DNA of 64,000 bases, taken from assembly GCF_000143415.4 (NCBI RefSeq), contig NW_003314268.1:2305972-2369971 (forward strand). Direction: 5' to 3'. Shown piece after piece: positions 43,673 through 54,096 of this stretch. This stretch comes from Selaginella moellendorffii. Taxonomy: Eukaryota > Streptophyta > Lycopodiopsida > Selaginellales > Selaginellaceae. The notes under the pieces were generated by a model. That model ran no database searches. It was given only the letters and a program-made list of their open reading frames with translations, and was not told where the DNA came from. How positions within the stretch are numbered: position 1 is the stretch's first letter; each line of letters starts with the position of its first letter. The position numbers and the translations under genes are program-made.

Positions 43673-46600
43673 ATGGCGGTAGTGGCGCCACTGCACAGCG
43701 CCTTCTTGTCTCCATGGAGCGGCGCCAGCAGCGCCAATGCGGCGCCACTGCGCGAGAGATTCAGCGTGATTGCGGCGGCCGTGACGAGCAGTCCGAGCAG
43801 CTCTCCGGCAATCCGGACTGGGCGCGATCGTCTCGACAAGGTGAAATCGATATTTGGGAAGAATGCGGCTCTTGGATCGATTCTCTGGTGTTGGCCGCGC
43901 AGGTTCCAGTGCCGCAAATCCGGAATTTCTCCATAATCGCGCACATCGACCATGGCAAATCGACCCTGGCGGACAAGCTCTTGCAGCTGACTGGGACCGT
44001 GGAGGATCGAGACATGAAGGAGCAGTTCTTGGATAATATGGATCTCGAGAGAGAACGAGGGATTACTATCAAGCTCCAGGTCAGTTTCTTCATAGAATCT
44101 CTAGTTTCGTGTGTATAATCTGGAAGGAGACCTACAGACAGCAAGAATGCGATATATTAGCGAGGACTCTTTGCCATACTGCCTCAATCTCATAGACACT
44201 CCCGGTCACGTCGATTTTTCTTACGAGGTATTGATCTTTTCGTTTTGTTGTTTGCCTGTGACTCTACCATTTGTGAAGGTCTCGAGGTCACTAGCTGCTT
44301 GCGAAGGAGCACTTTTAGTTGTGGATGCCTCTCAAGTAAGTGTTTGCTTTGATTCTAAGTTTTTTCTAGCGATTTTATGCGAACTCTTCTTGCAGGGGGT
44401 GGAAGCTCAGACTCTCGCAAATGTGTATCTAGCCCTCGAAAACAATTTGGAGATAATACCTGTGAGTATAGTATTTGCGCTCTTTACGTTCAATGCAGCA
44501 AACTAATTCGCTGTATTGCAGGTTTTAAACAAGATAGATCTTCCTGGAGCTGATCCCGACCGCGTTCGCCAGGAGATCGAAGAGGTCAGGTTGATAGCTT
44601 GATTTGTGGCTAAATTTGGATCTTCAGATAGTAGGCTTAGATTGTACAGACGCAATTTTGTGCTCAGCAAAGGTAACCTTTTTCCGTTCTTCTTGTAAGT
44701 TTCTTTGAGCATGTTCTTGGCCTTACTCAGGAAGGGATAGGTATTTATGAAATTTTAGAAGCGGTCGTGAAAAAAATTCCCCCGCCGAAGGATACAACCG
44801 CTGACCCTCTTAGAGCTCTCATTTTTGACAGGTTGAAAATGGTTTTTAGCTTTTGCACGCTGTGTAACACTACATTTTTTTGCAGTTACTACGATCCCTA
44901 CCGCGGCGTCATCGTGTACTTTAGAGTCGTAGATGGGAGCTTGCGTCGAGGAGAATCAGTAAAATTTATGGCTAGTGGAAAGGTGGGTATTTTCCTCATA
45001 TGCAGCTGCTCGGAACGTGTATTTGGCATGCAGGAATACCAGGTTGATGAAATCGGAGTATTGTCGCCTTCACAAATGCCCGTGCAGCAGCTGTACGCAG
45101 GAGAGGTACGCACCTTTAACACACATTTTGTCTTGACGATGTTCCTTTGTAAAGGTCGGGTATCTTGCGGCATCAATTCGCTCAGTCGCTGACGCAAGGG
45201 TTGGAGATACCATTACAAGTTCTTCCAGAAAAGCTGAAAAGGCGCTTCCTGGATATCAGCAGGCAACTCCAATGGTTTTCTGTGGCCTCTTTCCTATTGA
45301 TGCAGATCAGTGAGTCTACTTGTTGCACTAATGAAATACCTGAACTCGTCCTGTTTCAACAGGTTTCCCGAGTTAAGAGAAGCACTGGGGAAATTGCAGC
45401 TAAATGATGCTGCTTTAAGAGTATGGCCTCGATGCTAAGCCGCCACCTATTAAACACTGATGCCATTGTATCTAGAATTCTGCAGTTTGAACCGGAAAGT
45501 TCGAGTGCAATGGGATTTGGATTTCGATGTGGATTTCTTGGCCTTTTGCACATGGAAATAGTACAGGTAATAATTGGCGCATTTTCATTCTTTTCTTAAG
45601 TTTTCATGAAACGCTTACAGGAAAGACTAGAAAGGGAGTACAATTTAAATTTGATTACAACCGCACCAAGTGTTGTGTACAATATTGAACGGCTTGACGG
45701 AGAAACTGTAAGTACCGTTTTTCTTGGTAAAACCGTGATGATATCTTGATTCCCAGGTTGAATGCTCGAATCCTTCGGAACTCCCTGAAAATCGCAAATG
45801 TATTTCGGAGCCTTATGTGAAGGTGGGCATAATTTTATATGGCTTTTTGCAAAAGTTTAAACTTTTAAGATCCAGATTGATCTGATAACACCGAAAGAGT
45901 ACATTGGCACTCTGATGGAGCTCGCACAAGAAAGGCGTGGAGAATTCAGAGAGATGAATTATATCACTGAAAACCGTGCTTGTGTTGTTTATGATCTTCC
46001 TCTGGCTGAGGTACAGTACTCTCAAGCATTTTCTTCTGCTTGAATGCCGTTTAACATTTTGGTAGATGGTTGGAGATTTCTTTGATCAATTGAAGTCACG
46101 TAGCAAGGGCTACGCGAGCATGGAGTACTCCATTACCGGGTAGATCAAAAGCTCTTCGTAGGCTGGTATTGAATCATACGTTTAATCATGCAGATATCGC
46201 GTGAGTGATCTTGTCAAACTTGATATACGAATCAATGGGGAGCCTGTGGAGCCGCTATCGGCAATCGTTCACAAAGATAAGGTATTTGTTCACTGTTTCT
46301 ACTCAGCATAGCAATTTAATCTCTCCATTTCGACAGGCGTACACCATAGGACGCGCTCTGACGGAGAAACTCAAAAGTTTGATTCCCCGCCAGCTCTTCA
46401 AAATACCAATTCAGGTGCCACCTCTTTCATTTTCCGTATTCTACATAACTCTAACCCATGATCTCCGTACAGGTTTCCCTTGGGTTTAGAGTCTTTGCCA
46501 GTGAACAAACCTGAGCCATGCGCAAAGACGTGCTGGCCAAGTGCTACGGTCTGTGCTCTCCTTTCAACTCTTTGTACAGCTCTCAAAACTTCTCAATGCT

Positions 46601-46787
46601 GCAGGAGGAGACATAACGAGCAAGAAGAAGCTGTTGAAGAAACAAGTAAGTAGATAAGCCACTTGATACACAGCTCACTTGTTCAATGCAGGCCGAAGGC
46701 AAGAATCGAATGAAATCGGTGGGAAGAGTGGAGGTTCCCCAAGACGCGTTCATGGCGGTGTTAAGGCTTGAGAAAGATGTGGTTTAA
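43673..46787 (+). CDS. LEPA: Chloroplast translation factor LepA (EF4), with one in-frame stop
   Basis: Exon 1 (43673-43840) encodes a Ser/Ala-rich transit peptide. Exon 2 (43903-44079) opens with [20 protein letters not shown] (G1) and RERGITIK (G2). Further exons carry [11 protein letters not shown] (G3), [15 protein letters not shown] (G4) and SAK (G5). Then come [20 protein letters not shown], the LepA-specific domains and a C-terminus with [17 protein letters not shown] and [12 protein letters not shown]. LepA is a ribosome-binding GTPase that aids plastid translation. Around 17 short introns follow normal GT-AG rules. In the exon starting at 46473 the frame reads FASEQT, TGA (46512-46514), AMRKDVL, where homologues have a sense codon. 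Unless this is an error, the product loses its last 70 or so residues. Confidence 0.9.
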
Positions 46788-47011
46788 TTGTAAGAGGTAC
46801 AATGAACAAGGTACTGGAAAGCCAGAATGGCCTACACAAGCGTGCAATCTAGCGGACTAATCTTCCGGGGGGACAGTATTTTGCCGCAATCTCTGCAATA
46901 AGCTCTTCCTAAAGAACTTTAAACAGCGTTTGGCGCCAATTTCATGAAATTAGGGTTCTTAAAAGTAAGCATATAGAATATTCTATCTTCTCCTTAGTTT
47001 GCCCTAATGCT

Positions 47012-50000
47012 ATGGCGGATTTGCAAGCGATCGTCTCTCAACTCAATGCATCGCCGCTCTTCTACACGATCTCTCTTCTGGAATTTAGGTTTGCGGATTT
47101 GCGCTGAATCACTGCTAGACAATTTTTTATTTTTTTTTCTTTTATTGAGCAGCCAAAAGAGTCCCCAGCAGCTGCGGCAGCTACTTGTCCGCGTTTTGAG
47201 CTACATCAGTCCCAGCCAGGTAACGCATCCATCTAAATACCTATCGATTCATTCTTCTTCCAGAAGAAATGCTTGGAGAGCGATGGGCTAGAGGCGTCCA
47301 CTGCTTGCATGATTGAGCTCTTGCGCTCCTATTATTTCCCCAACATGGATGCGTAAGAAGAAAATATTTTTTTCTGCTCTTTTCGCTTGGATTCAATCGC
47401 TCCCCTAATGCAGGATATCATTTCGTCAAGGTCTATCTTCCGGGAGCAAAGACGTGATTTATCCTTTGCTCTCGTGGCTGCTTCCTCAGGTCATTTTCCA
47501 TCTAAACAGTAATGCAAAGTGAGTTTTGTTTCTTCCTTTCTCATATTCTGACTTCTTTTTCCTGGTGGCTGCTTGGCTATTGTTTTCTAGATTCTGGTGT
47601 TTAAGAAGCACGTATACTTGTCACACTTTCTAAGCGAAGTGGAGATTCCTGGAGAGCTTCTCTTGGACGAGGACTGCAACATCTTGCAAGCGCAATGCGG
47701 AGCTCTGAGGGACCATTTCAAAGCCAACTATTGCCGCCTGCAAAGCCTCCAGGAAGCGCAGACGGAGAAAGACGTGGTCTCTTTGCGAGAAAACGTCCAC
47801 AAACTAGAAGCCGAGAAAGAACACCTGTCTACAAAAATCTCCAAACTGCGAGCCAAGCTCCAAGTAAGTCGTTCACATCTGGTTTCTTTTTCGTCGTTCT
47901 CCTGCTGCTAGATTGTGCTTTGTTTGGTTTTGTCCAGCATGTAGCAAAGCTCGATCAAATCCTTGCATTGGTTGAGCAACACAGGGTCGAAAAGCTGGAT
48001 GAGACGAACTTGGCGAACAATGTAAAGGAACAAAAGCGAGCTTTAGCTGCCGAGTCAGGTAGAAATCTAAATCATCCTCCTAGTTCCTTCCAAATTGGTC
48101 GATTGATTGCAACAATATGCCGCGCAGGGAAGCACGGGAAAGCACTGCTCAAGCTCGAGTACATGCAGGCCCTAGTGAACACACCACCTCCGCTCATGAG
48201 CGAAAGAATTGCTCAGGAAATATCAATGCTACGCTATCTCGCCGACACAAAACTTCCAAAGGTGGGGGGATTTATATCTTCCACTCCTGTTGATTGACCT
48301 TGTCTCTTCCAAACTCTTATTCAGGAGCTGGCAGACAAGCAGCGACACAAAGACGCTCTTGACAAAGTTTTGAATGCTGCCAACTACGGCGATGACAAAA
48401 TCTCGCGAATTCAGGTACTCTTCGTGTTTTTCATCCTTTTTTGTTGCAATGGAGGTTCTTTCGACACAGGCAAAGCTTGTATCAGCAAACAACGAGCTCA
48501 AATCTCTGAGGAAACGAAGCTGCCCGGAGAAGAGAAACGAGCTCTCCTCCGACGGCGACTCTGTGCAGTGGCAGCAGAGTGCTTTGGTCGCCGAGAGGCT
48601 CAAAGTAGCGTTTGACAAGCTCACGGCTCTCACGGCAAGAAAAGAGCAACTCGTGGTCGACCTCTCTCAAAAAACCAACTTCATCAACGAGGCAAATATC
48701 TTTCTCTATTTGTTTACAATTTCGATTTTCTTTTTACCAACTTAGTTGCATCTGTTTCAGGTCAAAGGCACAGTTCTACGAGGAGAAGAACTCAAACAGT
48801 TTGTGGAATCACTGCGAGCGAAGAGCATCACGTACAGGACGATGAAAAAGGAGATTGACGACATGGCCACCGAGTTTGGAGTCTTGCGAAGAACGCTGCA
48901 AGTTCTCCAGCACCAGGCCTCCTCCATGCCACACCCCGTCGTTCCTGGTAAATCAAACTAAACTCACAAGGTAAGAGCCAAAGCTATGTTACACGAACTG
49001 GAATGTTACAGGAATGCTGGAAGACGTGCTCGAGTCGAGCGGCGGGGACGAGGAGCTGGACAAGGCCATCGGCACGTTGACTTCGCTGCTGGCGGAGGTC
49101 AACGAGTCGCTCCGGGAGAACAAGGAGAAAGTCGCCCCCAGGGTCAAACTCCTGCAGAGCCTGAGGAAGACCAAGCAGGACCTGGAGATCGTCCACGCGG
49201 AAAAGAAGCGCCACCACTTGGAAGTCTCGTCTCTCTATGAAAGGTCGGATCCCAAGTCTCTTCCTTTTCTTCTTCCTCCTCGGTGGAGTAAAGACCTCTA
49301 AGTTTTTGTTTCGTCGCGTGCTGGTGATGTCTCTTAGGAAGCTAAGCAGGCTGCAAAACGAAGTGGAGTCAGTCCAGAGAGAGTTTGCACGGGAAAACAA
49401 GCTGTACCAGGACAAGTGCGCAGAGCTCGAGGCCGTGGAATCGTCCTTGGAAGAAGGCAAGCGCCAGCTTTCTTTCCTCTTAAACTCCTCGCGTTTTAAC
49501 CTTTAACGTCCAGTCTCCAAGGAGCAGCAGGGATCGCTAATCAGCCTCGGACTCCGTAACGAGCTCCAGCGACAGGAGGAGTTGAAGTTCACGCTGGAGC
49601 AGCGGCAGCAAAGGCTGAAGGTGACACACATCAAACTCTGTCCTCCCTGTGTAGTCGAGTCTAGGAAAAAAGCCCAGCCCACGCCCAGTCTCCTCTTCCA
49701 CGGCCATGGACCTCGCCTCTTTTTAAGTTTTAACTCGGGTGCTTGTGTTGTGTGCCGCGATGTAGGACGTGGAGCAGTACAATAATTTGCAGATGGCCAT
49801 GATGAAGGACCTGGTGACACTTCTTTCTGCAAAGCTGAAGCAGTACTCGTCCGCGGCCAGGCCAGCAATCTATTCATCTGTCACGGCACTTGAAACGGTA
49901 AGTCAAAAGGGAGAAAAGCACCTGTGCCTTTGGTTACCTCCCTGGTACTGTGTTGCTCACAAAACAAGCTACTTTCTGTGTCTGTATTTGTGTGAACTTC

Positions 50001-50031
50001 ACAGGAGGCGGACGACAGGAGCCAGCTCTAA
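47012..50031 (+). CDS. IFT81: Intraflagellar transport protein IFT81, about 650 aa
   Basis: Joined exons begin MADLQAIVSQLNASPLFYTI and give the calponin-homology-like N-terminal domain of IFT81 (FRQGLSSGSKDVIYPLLSWL, then FKKHVYLSHFL). Long coiled coils follow, with the conserved segment VKGTVLRGEELKQFVESLRA (about 48770) and EFGVLRRTLQVLQ, ending EADDRSQL. In other organisms this domain binds tubulin and the protein pairs with IFT74 in the IFT-B complex that builds flagella. Its presence fits a plant with swimming sperm and would be unexpected in a flowering plant. About 13 introns, all short, with GT-AG borders. I checked most joins by frame continuity and family similarity; exact ends of a few exons near 49240-49560 are less sure. 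Confidence 0.88.
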
Positions 50032-50262
50032 TTTACGCCAACTTGATCCCATCCAAGGCGTCGCTTTTCCTGCTGATGCCGACTTCTCGTGAATGTCACT
50101 TCTATTCTATGCTTCTTCCTCCTCTCTGGCTACATTGATCTGTTAACTGCAAGCACCAGAGGCTTCAATTTAGAACGGAATCTGACCAAGTTGCTCTCAA
50201 TCCAAACTGTAAATGATGTACCTGATTGATGAGGTGATTTAAGTTATGAGGCTTGTCTCGTG

Positions 50263-52208
50263 TCAGGAGCCAATCGCGCTTGTCAATGGCAGGGTACTGC
50301 AGCTTGATCCGTTATACGTGCTCCATAATGAGAGGCCCTGATCATCTGTTGTAGTAACTTCTTCAGCGGCTGGCTCGGCCTGGTTTTCCTGCTGTTGCTG
50401 CTCCGATTGCTGGTCATTGGAGCCATCATCTTGTCCATGGAGACTCTCGCTCTGGAGAAACGTATAAGTCTCCGGCTGGAACGAGTATCGGGCATCCGGT
50501 TCCTCGTCTGGGACGTCACTACTAGATGGTTGGTACACCTCGGAAGCAGCTAGATAGTGACCACCAACGTCCATGCTCAGTTCCTGCCCGCTCGCACCAG
50601 ACGTCTTTTCGACCATTTGCCTAAACATTGATGACTGGAGCAGCAGCCCCAGGGCCGTTGGCGACGCGTCCTTCTTTTGAGCTTGGTTGCTGTTGCTACG
50701 ATGATTGTTATTGTCGTGATCGTAAGAAGCGAGGCCCAACGATCCTAGTAGCGGAAGCTGCTGTTCTGCATAGTTTCCGGGTTGAATTGGTGGCCACAGT
50801 TGCTGGTTTGGTGCTTCTGCTCGGGGCATGCCTTGAAACTCCTCGCCGTCTGGTGCCACGGCCCCAGCTTTCGGCCTCAGCCAGCGAATGTATCGACTTA
50901 AGTCGAAATTGGTTACTGCATTAAGGCCTCTGTATTCTATGGCAGCCATGTCATAGGCTGCTGCAGCTTCCTCTTGAGTACCTAAATGGAAAGCATGAAT
51001 GCTGATTAGCAAGATAAACAGGATCCAATTTGTACTTACTGTACGTGCCAAGGTAGAGGTACTTGTTCCCGAACACGCGACCGATACGAGCTTCCCATCG
51101 TCCATTGTGGTGGTGCCTGTGAAAGCAGCGAAAGAGACGAGAAAAGCTCAATCTAGATATTTAAATAATGACCGGACAACGCAAGCACCTGGCCACTCCT
51201 CGGTACTTTGAAACACCTCTAGAGAACCCGCTGCTTTTCCTGTGCACAGAAAAACAAACTTATAGTCCGGTCAAGACAATGCTCAACCCCAAGCGTACCT
51301 TCTTAACGACGCAAGATACTCCTCCCTTGTGACACTCTGCATCTCGTCAATGTCTTTAGCGTAGTCTGTTACCTGCACAAATTACAAAAGGCTCTTCAGC
51401 TAGTATGCAATTTGTCAAACTGAAAGGCTTCTTACGGGGAAGTTTATAAGTGTGCCCGGACCCCAGTACTTGAGGGCAGCGAGATCGTAAGCTCTAGCAG
51501 CAGCCTCTTCATCGTCATAAGCTCCTACAAGAAAAGTTCAAGCACCAAAGAACTTTAGACACACACCACTTGATAGCGAACTATAAGGGAGCAACGCGAA
51601 AGTACCTAGATAGACTGCACGCATCCATTGGCAAGTCCGAAGAAGCTGGTTATACATGTTTGAAACAAAGCTCGAGCTTACCTTGCTTGCCCTTCTTGTT
51701 TTGAGTATGATTCCAGGTACTTTTGTCCCATAAATGTGCTTCGTACCGACCCGTCCATCTGTGCCTGCAGCAAACGAGGAAGAAGAGAAACATTAAGAAA
51801 CGAAATATTTGGAGATCGATCGGTGTAAAGGATATAGTACCTCGTGACACCTCGATAGATCGAGCTTCGCTTGCCAGCGGTGGGCGCGGGGATCTTGCAC
51901 GACCTCTCCCTGCTGCTTGTTCCAGCCGGCCCTCTCTTTCTCTTCACCACCGGCGTCGACTGGGAAGATACCTGTGGCATTTGCTGCTGCTGGCTAGCAC
52001 TGGCAATGGCCGCCAAGACCTCGGCGGAAGGATCGAATTCGAGCCTTGAATGAACGCCGCTGTGATCGGCCGTGAGAGGCGCCTGGTTCTCGAAATGATC
52101 CAGGCGCCCTATCAGATTATGCTGCTCCAGGACGTGATCGCTCTCGAGTTTCGGCTGCTGCTGGAGCCGATCGCTATGAATTTGGAGCCATCCGGTACCC
52201 AGCGCCAT
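50263..52208 (-). CDS. AP2-family transcription factor, WRINKLED1-like, about 490 aa
   Basis: Two AP2 domains: SIYRGVTR + [24 protein letters not shown] + VYL + [20 protein letters not shown], and, after the linker [29 protein letters not shown] + [10 protein letters not shown] + [18 protein letters not shown]. The intact NKKGKQVYLGAY is typical of the WRI1/ADAP group of ANT-type AP2 proteins, which switch on fatty-acid synthesis genes in seed plants. The residues VYL come from a 9-bp exon (51614-51606, TCTATCTAG), a hallmark also reported for WRI1. A basic PVVKRKRGP stretch before the first domain is a likely nuclear signal. The C-terminal 230 residues are Gln/Asn-rich and acidic, possibly activating. 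The start is the ATG at 52208. Confidence 0.92.
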
Positions 52209-53121
52209 CGGATCGGTGGAAATTTCGATCGATCTGCGAAGAAAGAAGGGAGAAAGGAGCAGCGCCCTGGATATTTCGGGCGAAACTCAGGAAAAGAATC
52301 GAAGCACAGCACGATGAAAATCTGCCGCGATGCGCCTTGCCAATGCCAATGCCGATGCCGCCTGTGTGTTCTTCGTCTAGAATCTGTGATCAAAAGAATG
52401 AAACGGGCGAGCGCGAGCTTTGAAGAACTCGTCTTCCACGCGATTTTATACGCCGCTGGCGTGTTCTCCGATGCATCTGATCAGCGCGTTCCTCATCCAG
52501 TAGCCACATTGCCAGAGCTCGCCGCTCGGGGACAAGATCTGGCGATCTCACCACTGTTCTTCATCCCAGACAAAACACACAAAAACCCTAGCTTCCCCAT
52601 TCGCGCATTCAAATAAAACTTCACTCCCGTCAGCCTCGCCCGTCGGCGTATTGGCAGCCCTGCTTCACTACGGATCGTATAATTATACGTAGCCGCCGCC
52701 TTACTTCGTCTCGTAGTTTACGGTTCCCATTTTTGTATTATAACATCGCTCTCCACACGCGCGGTACGCGCGATTTACGTTCGCTTTCACCTGTCCCGAC
52801 TTACGGCGCCGGTCTTTTCACGCGCGTTACCCACAACATTATTACCACGCCGGATAGAATCTCCCGACGGCTTTACAAGCGCCGGAGGAGATACGTCCGG
52901 CGATCCAATGTGTGTGGCTAGAAGATCATAGCTAAAGATATCAAATCGTTCTTTAGATTAAAACGATCAAAACGAAGATCGCCCCGCCCCCCATTGTAGC
53001 AATTTTCTTACCAACGATACGAGCGAGCAAAGATTTATATCTAGGATCAAAGCGTAAGCGATGAAACGATCCAAGACTAGTGAAACTGAAAAGAAGCATG
53101 CATACCAAGAAAAAGTTCTGC
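52209..53121. promoter_or_regulatory. Upstream region of the WRI1-like gene, CpG-rich part
   Basis: No gene seen. 52620-52920 is unusually rich in CG dinucleotides and TACG words and holds a perfect 14-bp palindrome (CGTATAATTATACG, 52675-52688). It probably includes the promoter and leader of the WRI1-like gene, and ends near the 3' end of the MIF-like gene. Confidence 0.4.
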
Positions 53122-53618
53122 CTAAAAAGTCGATCCATTCCAGCCAAAGTTGCTTCCCTGCAAGAAAATGGAGGACTTTAGCTTGAAATTTTTCTCTGGG
53201 AATGTTGGGATTTTGGAGGAGAGATTTTTAGAACCTTGACATCGTAGAATTTGATGTAGAAGCGATTCGGGGGCACTGCGAGCTTGGACTGGAGGAGCTC
53301 GGCTATGGCTTTGCTCAACTTCTTGTTCGAGTCGGGAGAGATTGCGCCGATTGAAACGAGCTCCCCGTATGCTGCTGGCTCCTCACTCCCTCCAAAAGAG
53401 ATTGGCACAGCACCATTTATGATGATCATCACATACTGCACAATGAGCCAAAGTTACATAAAAATCGAAATCAAATGCAGAATAATCAAAGGGATTGAAA
53501 AACTCACACTCTCTGGCTTGCCAAGAACGCGCGCGACTGTCCTGCTAGCGTCCTTGAGAATATCCGATGTCGAGACGCCATCGAGCGGCACATTGGTGCT
53601 AATGTTGAGCGTCGGCAT
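53122..53618 (-). CDS. Macrophage migration inhibitory factor-like protein (MDL), 3 exons, 115 aa
   Basis: Exons 53618-53508, 53435-53235 and 53157-53122 give MPTLNISTNVPLDGV, KPESYVMIIINGAVPISFGG, EEPAAYGELVSIGAI, RFYIKFYDVK and the end GSNFGWNGSTF. The N-terminal Pro after Met is the catalytic base of the tautomerase fold. Length and ending are typical of the MIF/D-dopachrome tautomerase family, which forms trimers. Plant MDL proteins are cytosolic or peroxisomal and their role is poorly known. The end is STF, without an obvious peroxisomal targeting signal. Confidence 0.93.
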
Positions 53619-54096
53619 CCTGGAAGAGACGATTTAGCTAAAACCTAGCGCTGGCGAGGGATTGGCTCGATCGAAATCTCGGTGCCGCGGCGCCAAAGAT
53701 GCCCGCGAGCGAGCGAGGAGCCAAAAACCACGAAAATGGATCAAACAGACCTAGATTTCGCGTCTTCCGTGAAATGCGCCAAGCTCCTCTCTCCTTTGAC
53801 GTTTAATAACTCCCGCGGGCGGCCTGGATGGCCCCATCCGCTGGCTATTCCGGAGATTGAGCATCCGACGGTCGTGCCAGGTCACCACATTCTGGGCTGG
53901 TCGTTGGAGACACTGTATGAATTACATGGTCGATGGAAGTGTGGCCAAGTTCTCTGTACCAAAAATATGGATATGCGAATGCGAATGGATATCTTGAGAT
54001 GCTCGAGCGTTCTTTTACCGTACGCGTGCATATTCTCCAGCATATTACCGGAGCACTTCCAGCATATATGCTGCTAGATGATGAAGAGATTCGTCC

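Noticed and set aside
46512-46514. Selenocysteine or other recoding at the LepA TGA
   Set aside because: Land plants are not known to use selenocysteine, LepA homologues have no Cys there, and no alternative splice site restores the frame.
52050-52616. 188-codon plus-strand frame
   Set aside because: Antisense to the first exon and leader of the WRI1-like gene; no recognisable domain.
53682-54077. 131-codon frame before the second PPR gene
   Set aside because: Different frame from the PPR, no PPR motif or transit-like start, and no good intron to connect them.
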